Part shown: piece by piece, positions 35,053 to 44,054 of the stretch
How the letters are laid out: the number at the start of each line of letters is the position of its first letter
Position numbering within the stretch: position 1 is the stretch's first letter
Assembly (NCBI RefSeq): GCF_000402035.1
Contig: NC_021288.1
Span: 558,001-622,000 of the forward strand
Length of the DNA: 64,000 nt
Reading direction: 5' to 3'
Origin: Caballeronia insecticola
GTDB lineage: Bacteria > Pseudomonadota > Gammaproteobacteria > Burkholderiales > Burkholderiaceae
Notes under the pieces: model-generated
Told to the model about the DNA's origin: nothing
What the model saw: the letters and a program-made list of their open reading frames with translations, nothing else
The model's database searches: none
Position numbers and translations under genes: made by a program

Positions 35053-36792
35053 ATGCATCAGAGGAGACGGATCGTCGCGCTGGCAGTGGCAAGCATCGTG
35101 TCTGGTGCCTTCGCGAACCAGGCTCTGGCGGGCACGCCTGAGGCGCAGAAATGGGTGGATAGCGAGTTTCAACCCAGCACGCTTTCGAAAAAGCAGCAGA
35201 TGGACGAGATGAAATGGTTCATCGACACCGCGGCGAAACTCAAATCGCAAGGCGTCAAGGAGGTTCATGTCGTATCGGAAACGATCGACACGCATACCTA
35301 CGAATCCAAAACGCTTGCCACCGCCTTTAGTGAAATCACCGGCATTCAGGTGAAGCACGACATCATTCAGGAAGGCGACGTCGTCGAGAAATTGCAGACC
35401 TCGATGCAATCCGGGCAAAGCATTTACGACGGCTGGATCTCGGACTCGGACCTGATCGGCACGCACTATCGTTATGGCGTGATCGTTCCGCTATCCGATT
35501 ACATGGCGGGAGAAGGCAAGGAATATACGAACCCTGGTCTTGACCTGAAAGACTTTATCGGCACGAGTTTTACGACCGCGCCGGACAAAAAACTTTATCA
35601 GCTTCCCGACCAGCAGTTCGCGAACCTTTACTGGTTCCGCGCGGACTGGTTCGCACGCAAGGACTTGCAGGACAAGTTCAAGGCGAAATACGGCTACGAT
35701 CTCGGCGTGCCGGTCAACTGGTCCGCGTATGAAGACATCGCCGAGTTCTTTACGAACGATGTGAAAAACATCGACGGAGAAAAAGTTTACGGTCATATGG
35801 ATTACGGCAAGAAAGACCCGTCGCTTGGCTGGCGCTTCACGGACGCATGGCTTTCCATGGCGGGCGCAGCCGACAAGGGCATTCCGAACGGCATGCCCGT
35901 CGACGAATGGGGCATTCGCGTGACGCCTGACGGCTGTCATCCGGTAGGCGCGTCGGTGTCGCGCGGCGGTGGCACCAACAGCCCGGCCGCAGTCTACGCG
36001 ACGACCAAATACATCAACTGGCTCAAGAAATACGCGCCGCCAGAAGCGTCCGGCATGACGTTCAGCGAAGCGGGCCCTGTGCCCGCGCAAGGCCGGATCG
36101 CGCAACAGGTGTTCTGGTACACCGCGTTCACGGCGTCGATGCTCAAGCCGGGCAACGTCACGAATGCGGATGGCACGCCGAAGTGGCGCATGGCGCCCTC
36201 CCCGCACGGCGCTTACTGGAAGGACGGCATGCAGAACGGCTATCAGGACGTCGGCTCGTGGACGTTCTTCAAGTCGACGCCACCGAATCAGCGCGCCGCC
36301 GCGTGGCTGTACGCGCAGTTCGTGACGTCGAAGAGCGTGTCGCTCAAGAAGTCGATTGTCGGTCTCACGTTCATTCGCGACTCCGACATTCATAGCGACT
36401 ACTTCACGAAAAACGCGGACAAGTACGGCGGCCTGATCGAGTTCTATCGCAGCCCGGCGCGCGTCGCGTGGACGCCGACCGGCAACAACGTGCCCGACTA
36501 TCCGAAGATGGCGCAACTCTGGTGGAAGAACGTCGGCACCGCTGTCGCCGGTGAAAAAACTCCGCAGGCTGCAATGGATAACCTCGCGAAGGAAATGGAC
36601 CAGGTGTTGGCCCGTTTGCAGCGGGCCGGCATGAAGGTTTGCGCGCCGGAGCTGAATGCGCAAAGCGATCCGTCCAAGTGGCTGTCGGACCAACACGCGC
36701 CGTGGAAGGCGCTCGCCAACGAAAAGCCGAAGGGCGAAACAGTGAGTTATGAGCAACTGCTGTCGGCGTGGAAGGCGGGCAAGGTGCGGTAA
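35053..36792 (+). CDS. glpV: Glycerol-type ABC transporter binding protein GlpV
   Basis: A 579-residue periplasmic binding protein, much larger than most sugar-binding proteins, as expected for this family. The signal peptide (residues 1-26) ends near NQALAG. The mature protein starts with EAQKWVDSEFQPSTLSKKQQ and contains the type II binding fold with IYDGWISDSDLIG and LYQLPDQQFANLYWFRADW. It delivers the polyol to GlpPQ. CAGGAGAAGACC precedes the ATG at 35053. It ends the operon, just before a strong terminator hairpin. Confidence 0.92.
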   Translation: MHQRRRIVALAVASIVSGAFANQALAGTPEAQKWVDSEFQPSTLSKKQQMDEMKWFIDTAAKLKSQGVKEVHVVSETIDTHTYESKTLATAFSEITGIQVKHDIIQEGDVVEKLQTSMQSGQSIYDGWISDSDLIGTHYRYGVIVPLSDYMAGEGKEYTNPGLDLKDFIGTSFTTAPDKKLYQLPDQQFANLYWFRADWFARKDLQDKFKAKYGYDLGVPVNWSAYEDIAEFFTNDVKNIDGEKVYGHMDYGKKDPSLGWRFTDAWLSMAGAADKGIPNGMPVDEWGIRVTPDGCHPVGASVSRGGGTNSPAAVYATTKYINWLKKYAPPEASGMTFSEAGPVPAQGRIAQQVFWYTAFTASMLKPGNVTNADGTPKWRMAPSPHGAYWKDGMQNGYQDVGSWTFFKSTPPNQRAAAWLYAQFVTSKSVSLKKSIVGLTFIRDSDIHSDYFTKNADKYGGLIEFYRSPARVAWTPTGNNVPDYPKMAQLWWKNVGTAVAGEKTPQAAMDNLAKEMDQVLARLQRAGMKVCAPELNAQSDPSKWLSDQHAPWKALANEKPKGETVSYEQLLSAWKAGKVR

Positions 36793-36822
36793 GTCTTCTG
36801 ACGACGTTCGGCGCTCTTTTGG

Positions 36823-36862
36823 ATGGGCGGCACTTGATCGTGCCGCCCATTTGTTATGTTTT
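36823..36862 (+). terminator. Rho-independent terminator of the glp operon
   Basis: ATGGGCGGCAC (36823-36833) and its exact complement GTGCCGCCCAT (36840-36850) form an 11-bp stem with a six-base loop, followed by the T-rich TTGTTATGTTTT. It begins 31 bases after the glpV stop. Confidence 0.88.
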
Positions 36863-36894
36863 GCTGCCGCCGTTCCCGCTTCCACGCGCAATCA

Positions 36895-37189
36895 CTTCGC
36901 CATCTCGTTCGATACCGGCATTGCCGGAATGCCCTGCTGGATTTCTCCGCGATGCTGTGCCCGTAATGCTCTTCGATCAAGGCGCCTATCAGCCGGCCGG
37001 GGTGTTCGCTTGCGATATCCGCCGCTTCGACATAGTCCGGGGCGGTGTACGCGTCCTTCATCCGACCAGCACGCGGCTTTTCTCTCCGTCGATGCACAGG
37101 CTCGAAGTCCGCAGAAACCGCGCGCCTTCCTCATACTGCAGCGTCGTCGCGAGATCGCGGTTCGTGGCGATCACGTCCGTCGATTGCAT
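36895..37189 (-). pseudogene. Possible remnant: two short coupled open frames of unknown family
   Basis: On the minus strand an open frame from 37189 (MQSTDVIATNRDLATTLQ at its start) ends at 37058, where its TGA overlaps an ATG (37061) that opens a second frame starting MKDAYTAPDYVEAADIASEH. The second frame then runs on into the glp terminator and glpV in antisense, so its true end is unclear; a frame change near 36930 would give a short natural-looking end. The residue composition looks coding-like rather than arginine-rich. I do not recognise the family. It may be the degraded rest of a larger gene. Confidence 0.25.
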
Positions 37190-37526
37190 ACGCCGCGGTC
37201 CCACGCCGCCCAAGGCGCAACGGCCATTCACGATGCCAAGTCGTTGACGGGACCTCGGCCTTTGGGGACATTGACGCTGGTCGCTATCAAAGTCGGCAGC
37301 CTAGCGGATTGCCGGCGTTGCCGGCGTCTCGCGCAGGATCGCAACTGATGGGGTCAGCGAATTCACACTTGCGACCCTGAGCGGTCTTTCGATCCCGCGT
37401 ACCGTTTATGGCGGCTTTCGAGGTACAACGGCAGTTCGAGCAATCGTATCGGCCTGCCTGTTCTCGGCCATTGCTGTCTTCGTCAAGTTGGTCACGATTG
37501 CTCGCTCTCGCACGCTCTTATAATAT

Positions 37527-40463
37527 CTATCTGCTCACAATTACTTTCAACTCCGTGCCGGATATATTTTTGAGATACATGTAACTACTCCCAAGCACAG
37601 TCAGCATCTCGTCCGTAATCCGGGCTTCCGAAATGGCGGGCTGAATAATGAAAAAGCCTATCCTGACCTCCAGGTCGCGACATTTATTTCGCAACAGATC
37701 GAGGCTTGCCGGAAGCCCCTTCAGAATTCGATCGAAGCCGTTCTCAAGTGACGTACCATATCTATCAAGAAGCTGCCTGAAAATAGCCTCACCAGTGTGC
37801 AACCATTTCACCGATCTGCTTGCCTGACCCGTTACGATGTACGTGTCATCAACCCGCGCGCCCGGCTTAGCGTCCTTGCTGCAGTACTTGCAATGGTAAA
37901 AATCAATTTGAATGTGGTCGTTATTCTCGTTTATCGCGACCAGGTCGGCGATTTCGCCGGCGCCGTCGTCGTTAAAGATCAGCTCATAAGCGCCCTCTAT
38001 TTTTGAAAACGTGAATCCTTGAACAGTATCCAAATCGCGATCTTTTCCCATGGATTCTTTGTTTATTTTTGTTTCTCCCCAGTCCCAGCTTGAGAGAAGT
38101 GCCCTTGGCAACTTAACATTGAGGGTTTGCGGGCTGTAGTAACGATAGTTGCCCAAAATAATTGAGCCGTCTTGCTTTAGGATTTTAATTGGATTATCAT
38201 CAAGATACTCGGAAAAAGAACGTTCTTTCCCGTAGATTATCTTGATATCCCCGCAGTCGATTTTATATCCATCGACTTCGAGTGTGATATCGACACGACC
38301 AACCGCTCTCTCCGCCCCAAGCTCGTCTTTAGTCAGAACTGGAATTCGCAAGATGCGATCCGTAACGCGAACAGGATAGCCGAGCCAAAGGTCCAGCAAT
38401 TTATAAGCAATACCATTGACTATCAGCGTAACCCTGTGTTCCACTTCAATATAAATTGATTCCGGCCAGTCGGCATAAAACAACCCATCCGGCCAGATTC
38501 TTTCGATTTTCTCGGAGCGAATCACGTTATTCAGTATGTCTCTCGTATCTATGTTTGCGTTGTTGATTTTCTCTGATACTGAGTCGCACCACTTAACCCA
38601 ATAATCAATGGTTTCCGAGTTCATTTCCCATAATTTACCCTTGTATGAGCATCCTGCAGTCGTTTTGTATCCCTCCTGAAAACCAATTCCGAAGATATTC
38701 GATTTGATAGCGGCTCCGTTTTCGAGGTCGTCCATCACGGAATTAATGTCTCGACCAACATGCATAGTAAAACGGATGTCGCGAGTGCCGCGCGTAAGCC
38801 CAACGTTTTGAAACTTTAATAGGTTAATGTTGTGCAGGATGCGAAACGTTTTCTCTCCAGCGACTTTTTCGGAGTTCGCGGAAATTAGGTTCTTAAAGGC
38901 TGCAGACTGCCCCTCATCGCCGGAAGTGCTTATAAACAGTGTCGCATCTTTTTTCCGGTAATAGGCAAGATACAGATGCCAGTCTGTCGCTGAGATCGCG
39001 GCGGTGTTCGCCCAAGAAACGGGGGACTCGGCGCGGGTCACTGCCATCACTAGGGTTTGGTCTTCATTAACCGAATAAAGCCGCACTTCCTCGCCTTTTG
39101 ATCGCATTTCCGCAGCGCCAAAAGGCTTCCAGTCTATCTGGGCCACCCTGTAAGCCACGGCACTCACCTTGGGGGTTGGATTCAATGCAATTATTTTCTC
39201 ACCGTCCTCCACGTCCTCAAACTGCGCCTCAAACTTCTCTCGCTCCAATTCACGGCCGATCTTTTTTTCACTTACCTCGCGGATAATAATTCCCCAGTCC
39301 GCACTTTCAGAATAAAGTGCGGCCATTTGATTGTCGACTTTTTGATTTGCGATGTTTGCGACAAACTTGGCCGCTCCCAATAGATCATTGACGCGGGTAA
39401 GTCTTCCGATGAATTGAAGGGTTACGGCTGGGCTACAGTGCTGGTCATGAAGGGCAGCAATTTTTAGTTCGGGAAGGTCGAAGCCTTCGCCAAGCATGTT
39501 CACGCAGACGATGATTCGATGTTGTCTGTTTTTTATTCTCTTGATGATTTTATCTTTTTCATTCACGCCGCTATACACCAGCACCGGAGAAAGATCATTG
39601 TGCTCTCTATACAAATCGTAGATCTTTTTTGCCTTCGATATCGAGTTGGCGCGAGCCATCAGAAGATGATCTTTGCCAGATTCAAGATCTGCGCGAAGTA
39701 GTGCCACCGCCTTATTTGCGATTGCCTTATCGGAGAGAGAAAATTGATATTCTCTGACCGGATGAAATTCTATCGCTTGAAAATAGCCATCTTCTTGAGC
39801 ATCTTTCAGGGAGTAGTTGTAAATTATTCGACCATCTAAAGTCTGCTTATCCTCCCGAAACGGCGTGGCCGTGAACTGAATGCACGGCTTTCCTTTAAAC
39901 GCTGTTTTTATATTTCGCCAAGTTTTTGCCGCAACGTGATGTGCTTCGTCGACGATCAAGTGGCTTACGAGACTTACTAACTGCGCCAGCTGATCTCCGT
40001 GAGTCAAAGTTAAGGCATTTGGTGTGGATATAACGACGTTACTCAAGGCGATGTCGAGAAGGTCATCTTTTGTAAGGGCCGCATTCATGGTGAAAACTTT
40101 TGGGGATAGCGTTTGCTCGTCAATTGCCCGAAAGTCGCGAATGTTTTTAAGTTCTAATATTTTTTCCGATGTTTGTGATCGCAACGCATCGGACGGAACT
40201 ATGATTAAGGCCCTTGGGAAAGCACCCGCAATAATTAGGGAAAAAATCGCATCAGTCTTCCCGGTCCCGGTGGGCATAACTACAGTTGCAGGTCGGTCCG
40301 GTACCGATGTCAGGTGGCATAGGGCCGCGAAAAGCGCCGCTCGCTGGGGTTTTCTAAACCCGCGATTATTGTTCAGATCGGTTGGCTCGATGATTTTAAG
40401 TTGATTGTCGACCCAACTTCTGTAAATGGCGTTTTCATCATACATATTTTTATCTATTGGCAT
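37527..40463 (-). CDS. DEAD/DEAH (SF2) helicase-family protein, candidate defence protein
   Basis: A 978-residue protein. The N-terminal half (about 20-400) is an SF2 helicase/ResIII-type motor: Walker A MPTGTGKTD, the DEAH box LIVDEAHHVAAKTW, motif III FTATPFRED, and motifs V/VI in VCVNMLGEGFDLP and LQFIGRLTRVND. The C-terminal half is not a known enzyme to me. It contains GEIADLVAINEN and IQIDFYHCKYCSKD, then GARVDDTYIVTGQASRSVKW, which could be a divergent nuclease-like core. Base composition is visibly lower in GC than its neighbours (20 G/C in the 60 bases 38161-38220), a sign of horizontal transfer. It stands alone; AAGGACCGC precedes the ATG. No methylase or other restriction subunit is adjacent. 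Confidence 0.88.
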   Translation of the reverse strand: MPIDKNMYDENAIYRSWVDNQLKIIEPTDLNNNRGFRKPQRAALFAALCHLTSVPDRPATVVMPTGTGKTDAIFSLIIAGAFPRALIIVPSDALRSQTSEKILELKNIRDFRAIDEQTLSPKVFTMNAALTKDDLLDIALSNVVISTPNALTLTHGDQLAQLVSLVSHLIVDEAHHVAAKTWRNIKTAFKGKPCIQFTATPFREDKQTLDGRIIYNYSLKDAQEDGYFQAIEFHPVREYQFSLSDKAIANKAVALLRADLESGKDHLLMARANSISKAKKIYDLYREHNDLSPVLVYSGVNEKDKIIKRIKNRQHRIIVCVNMLGEGFDLPELKIAALHDQHCSPAVTLQFIGRLTRVNDLLGAAKFVANIANQKVDNQMAALYSESADWGIIIREVSEKKIGRELEREKFEAQFEDVEDGEKIIALNPTPKVSAVAYRVAQIDWKPFGAAEMRSKGEEVRLYSVNEDQTLVMAVTRAESPVSWANTAAISATDWHLYLAYYRKKDATLFISTSGDEGQSAAFKNLISANSEKVAGEKTFRILHNINLLKFQNVGLTRGTRDIRFTMHVGRDINSVMDDLENGAAIKSNIFGIGFQEGYKTTAGCSYKGKLWEMNSETIDYWVKWCDSVSEKINNANIDTRDILNNVIRSEKIERIWPDGLFYADWPESIYIEVEHRVTLIVNGIAYKLLDLWLGYPVRVTDRILRIPVLTKDELGAERAVGRVDITLEVDGYKIDCGDIKIIYGKERSFSEYLDDNPIKILKQDGSIILGNYRYYSPQTLNVKLPRALLSSWDWGETKINKESMGKDRDLDTVQGFTFSKIEGAYELIFNDDGAGEIADLVAINENNDHIQIDFYHCKYCSKDAKPGARVDDTYIVTGQASRSVKWLHTGEAIFRQLLDRYGTSLENGFDRILKGLPASLDLLRNKCRDLEVRIGFFIIQPAISEARITDEMLTVLGSSYMYLKNISGTELKVIVSR

Positions 40464-41033
40464 GCGGTCCTTGGCTAATTTTTATGGCAGTTGATTAACG
40501 ACTAGGAATACGATACCCATAATAACGCAGCCTTTATCAATGCGGCTTGACTGTCGGGCGAACTCTTGACCGATGCAACCAAAGCCCACTCGAAGATCAA
40601 CAGACAGAAGAGTACACACCCGAATGCGGTGGAATCCCATGTCCGCGATAGTAGAAGTCAGCTTGCAGGAAAGCGGTTGCCAATCGCGGCATGGTTAATG
40701 ACACCCGAATGTCTGCAACGGCCTAAGAAGGAGTGCCCGTCTTCTACAGTCAGACGGTCGGTTACTGGGGCAGAGCCGACGCCCGAACGTCCGGCCGCCA
40801 ATCCATGTGAACGGCGGGATGTGGCCAACAAGCGCCCCCTCGAACAACATCTGCAACCTCGTTCGAATCGCCCAGCTTTTCCAAAGCTCCAACGAAGGCT
40901 TCTGACCGGTTAGCCGCCCCCTTGTCCCAACGCACCCGTCAAGAGCCGAAACAACCAAGCGCTTCGATGCCGACCACCTCTCCAACGAAGAGACATCGAT
41001 CCTGCCCTCCAACACCCCCAAAAACCCCCCGCT
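40464..41033. other. Intergenic region upstream of the helicase gene
   Basis: About 570 bases. The 100 nearest the helicase start are AT-rich and should hold its promoter. The rest returns to high GC with only weak short frames (for example 40566-40913 on the plus strand, rich in Arg/Pro/Ser), which I do not call genes. No attachment site or transfer-RNA gene was seen. Confidence 0.5.
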
Positions 41034-42563
41034 TCACTGCTTCTTAACCCCCTCCATCGCCTTCTCACGCGCCGCTTGTGCATCGACAATCAGCCTATAC
41101 GCCGCATAGTACTTATAAATGTTTCGCACATACGTAGTCGTTTCAATGCCGATCTTCTCGGCCACCACAACCTCGACGTTGTTGAACCACTTGTCGGGAT
41201 CGAGGCCGCGCTGCGCGGCGAGCTGACGCATCTTCGCGATGTTGCCCGGACCCGCGTTATAGCTCGCAAACGCAAACAGCGGACGGTCGGTCTCGCTGAA
41301 CTTCGCGTCCTTGAAGTACTTCGTCATTAGTTGATCCATGTACTTCGTGCCGGCATGGATGTTTGCTTCCGTCACCGTGATGCTTCCCACCGCCATCTGC
41401 TTTCCTGTCGCGGGCATGATCTGCATGACGCCGATCGCGCCCACATGGCTGCGCGCCTGCTGATTCAATTGCGATTCCTGGAAGCCCTGCGCGGCCAGCA
41501 TCAGAGGATCGAAGCCGTATTGCGTGCCGTACTTCTGAAAAAGTTCGAGCGTCTGCTGGAAGCGCTTTTGTTCGGCATCACCGGCGTTGTTGCGGATCTG
41601 CTTGATCTTCTTCATGTACTGCGCAAGACGGTATTCGTACACGCCCTGCTTCTTCACGAAGTTGATGTAGAAGTCATTGAGCGCCGCCTGCAGTTGCGGG
41701 CTGTTCTTGCGTATCGCCCAACCCGAATAGCCTTCTCCGTTGACCGCGAGATCCTCATGTACCTTGATGTGCGGCAACACCTGCGCCCAGAGATGCGCCT
41801 TCCACTCGTCGACCAGGACAATGCCCAGCAGCCCGGCGTTGAGCATCTCCATCTCATCTTCGTCTTCGAGTGCTTCCGGCAGCGGCGTGATCTGCATCGG
41901 CGTCTTCCCTTCCTTCCGAAAGCGTTCGTTGAGCGCATTCAGGCTCTCGTAATAGCTCGACGAACGTCGCGCAAAGACTTCCTTGCCTGCGAGATCGTCG
42001 AGCTTATTCAGTGGCGGCGCCTTCGGTCCGGTGATGACGAGTTCGCGCACAGGCTTGCGATCGCGCGGCGCGATGAAATCGACGATCTTCAGGCGCTCAT
42101 CCGTTGCGGTCAGGTTGCCCGCAGAAATGTCGCCTAATCCATCATTGAGCGACGACAGCAGCTTGTCGCGCGTCGTCGGAATGAGGTAGACCGTGAGCGG
42201 CCGCTTGTTCAACTGCGCCGCATACTTCTTGTTGACGTAGCGTTCGAAATCGCGCGCAAGCTCGGCAGCAAGCCCACGCTCGCGCCCCTTGTCGACGAAG
42301 TAAAGGGTACGGCTGTACGGCACCAGAAAACGAATCATGCGCCGTTCGAGCATAGCGTCGAAGTCGCCTGTCCACGGCTTGTTCGTCAGGCTCAATTGCC
42401 GGGCATCGCCGGCGGGCCGTGGAGGCGGAACGGACGATCCGGCTGGCGCACGGGTGGCGCTCGCCACAGATTCAGGCGCGGCCGGCTGTGCGGCCTGCGA
42501 ATGCGTGCACACGAACGACATGCACAGCGCCATTGCCCAGATCGGCAATCTACAGTGAAGCAT
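41034..42563 (-). CDS. mltF: MltF-like membrane-bound lytic transglycosylase
   Basis: A 509-residue protein with a Sec signal (residues 1-24, ending THSQA). An N-terminal SBP_bac_3-like regulatory domain (about 60-320) contains ERGLAAELARDFERYVN and DISAGNLTATDERL. The C-terminal SLT domain (about 350-475) has the catalytic glutamate in AAQGFQESQLNQQA and the structural motif GAIGVMQIMPATG, with FASYNAGPGNIAKM. It cleaves peptidoglycan glycan strands in the periplasm. The ATG at 42563 is preferred because GGGGAGG lies eight bases upstream and the signal peptide begins there. It lies 48 bases after the sulfatase-maturase gene on the same strand, an unusual partnership. Confidence 0.9.
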   Translation of the reverse strand: MLHCRLPIWAMALCMSFVCTHSQAAQPAAPESVASATRAPAGSSVPPPRPAGDARQLSLTNKPWTGDFDAMLERRMIRFLVPYSRTLYFVDKGRERGLAAELARDFERYVNKKYAAQLNKRPLTVYLIPTTRDKLLSSLNDGLGDISAGNLTATDERLKIVDFIAPRDRKPVRELVITGPKAPPLNKLDDLAGKEVFARRSSSYYESLNALNERFRKEGKTPMQITPLPEALEDEDEMEMLNAGLLGIVLVDEWKAHLWAQVLPHIKVHEDLAVNGEGYSGWAIRKNSPQLQAALNDFYINFVKKQGVYEYRLAQYMKKIKQIRNNAGDAEQKRFQQTLELFQKYGTQYGFDPLMLAAQGFQESQLNQQARSHVGAIGVMQIMPATGKQMAVGSITVTEANIHAGTKYMDQLMTKYFKDAKFSETDRPLFAFASYNAGPGNIAKMRQLAAQRGLDPDKWFNNVEVVVAEKIGIETTTYVRNIYKYYAAYRLIVDAQAAREKAMEGVKKQ

Positions 42564-42611
42564 ATTCAGCCTCCCCGTGCGTCCTTGTCGCCGCATGAGC
42601 GACACGATCTC

Positions 42612-43898
42612 TCACATACACCGTCTCGCGAGTTGCCTGAGCGCAGGCCCCGCGTGATCGTGAAAACGCTTGATACCGCTGCAAAGGTAGTTCAATCCGG
42701 CTTGACCATCCGGGCTGCAGATGAAGCGATTCTTGGGACATTCTCCCCAGCACACTTTCAGGTGCGTGCACTCGCGGCAATAGGCAGGAAGGGAATCGCG
42801 TTTCGCGTAGCCGAAGTGTTGTTGCTGCGGCGAGAACGCCATCTCGCCCAGATGCGTCGTTCGGATATTACCGAGCGAAAAGGCCGGGTACACATAGTGG
42901 TCGCAGGCATAGACCTCGCCGTCATGTTCGATCGCAAGCGCCTTGCCGCAGAACTCGGCAGTCACACACGTCTGCGCGGGACGCCCCGCCGTTTGCACCA
43001 CAGCCGTCTCGAACAGATTCACCAGCACGCGACCAACGTCTTTTCTGTGCCATTCGTCGAAGGTTCGCGACAGGAAGTAACCCCAGTCGTCGGGATCGAC
43101 CGACCAGTCCGTCACGACCGAGTCCGCGTTCCCCGGTCTCGCGGCGCTGCTTCCGAGGATCGGCATTGCATCGGGCGGCCAATGCTGGGGCGCAACGCTG
43201 CGAAAGTCCTTCGGCTCCACGCACGGAATGAACTGGATGTAGCGGGAATCCAGTTCGTTCCGCAGGAAGCGGTAGACGTCGAGCGGCCTTTTCGCATTGA
43301 TGCGGTTGACGACCGTGAGCGTGTTGAACGTCACGCCGTGCTTCTTCAGATAGCCGATGCCTTGCATCACCTTGTCGAAGGTGGGCTGGCCCTTGCGATC
43401 GCGGCGGAATGCGTCGTGCAATTCACGCGGCCCGTCGATGCTGACACCGACCAGAAAGTCATGCTCCTTCAGGAAGGCGCACCATTCGTCGTCGAGCAAG
43501 GTCGCGTTCGTCTGAAGATCGTTCGAAATGCGACGTCCGGCCGGGGCGTACTTCTTCTGAATGTCGACGATGTCACGGAAGAAATCGACGCCGAGCATCG
43601 TCGGCTCGCCGCCTTGCCACGAGAAAATGATCTCGTCGCCGTTTTGCGCCTCGATGTATTGACGGATATAGCGTTCCAGCATCGACACTTCCATTCGCCG
43701 GCCGCGTCGCTGATCGAGCAGGTGTTCCTTGTGCAGGTAATAGCAGTAGGTACAGTCGATGTTGCATGTCGAGCCTATGGCTTTGGCCATAGTATGGAAT
43801 CGTCCTTTCCGAGCGGGCGCGCTCGGCTCCGGCGCGAGCGGCCGCGTCTCGTGAAAGAAAATCGGCTGCACAGATGTACAGTCGCTGATCTCATTCAT
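42612..43898 (-). CDS. Anaerobic-type sulfatase-maturating radical SAM enzyme (anSME)
   Basis: A 428-residue radical SAM protein. The first [4Fe-4S] cluster is bound by C45, C49 and C52 (GSTCNIDCTYCYYLHKE), and SPASM-domain cysteines for two further clusters are in VTAEFCGKALAIEHDGEVYACDHY (broken by spacing) and CRECTHLKVCWGECPKNRFIC. It converts the active-site Cys or Ser of sulfatases to formylglycine in the cytoplasm. The adjacent Cys-type sulfatase is the obvious substrate. Family members work without oxygen, unlike the FGE-type system. GCAGGAGCCGGG precedes the ATG. Confidence 0.92.
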   Translation of the reverse strand: MNEISDCTSVQPIFFHETRPLAPEPSAPARKGRFHTMAKAIGSTCNIDCTYCYYLHKEHLLDQRRGRRMEVSMLERYIRQYIEAQNGDEIIFSWQGGEPTMLGVDFFRDIVDIQKKYAPAGRRISNDLQTNATLLDDEWCAFLKEHDFLVGVSIDGPRELHDAFRRDRKGQPTFDKVMQGIGYLKKHGVTFNTLTVVNRINAKRPLDVYRFLRNELDSRYIQFIPCVEPKDFRSVAPQHWPPDAMPILGSSAARPGNADSVVTDWSVDPDDWGYFLSRTFDEWHRKDVGRVLVNLFETAVVQTAGRPAQTCVTAEFCGKALAIEHDGEVYACDHYVYPAFSLGNIRTTHLGEMAFSPQQQHFGYAKRDSLPAYCRECTHLKVCWGECPKNRFICSPDGQAGLNYLCSGIKRFHDHAGPALRQLARRCM

Positions 43899-44054
43899 CC
43901 CGGCTCCTGCTAGCTCAATCGCGACTGAAGCACTACCGGCGCTTCCCCGTCCTGCTTCATGCCGACAACGCCCCCAACACGCGAGCGCAACGCCGCGCCG
44001 TCTGTCTCAGCGCAGAATCGGCTTTGACGCGCATCGTCTGTTTATCCCGACACA

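Larger units (their letters stand above)
36793..37526. other. Intergenic region between glpV and the helicase gene
   Basis: About 730 bases. It starts with the glp terminator. The rest contains only short open frames, two of which on the minus strand overlap by ATGA (see the separate entry), and no transfer-RNA gene or obvious repeat. Composition shifts toward AT as the helicase gene is approached, so this may be one edge of an inserted segment. Confidence 0.5.

Noticed and set aside
40566..40913. A 115-codon plus-strand frame beside the helicase gene
   Set aside because: No ribosome-binding site, composition like random GC-rich sequence, and no family resemblance.
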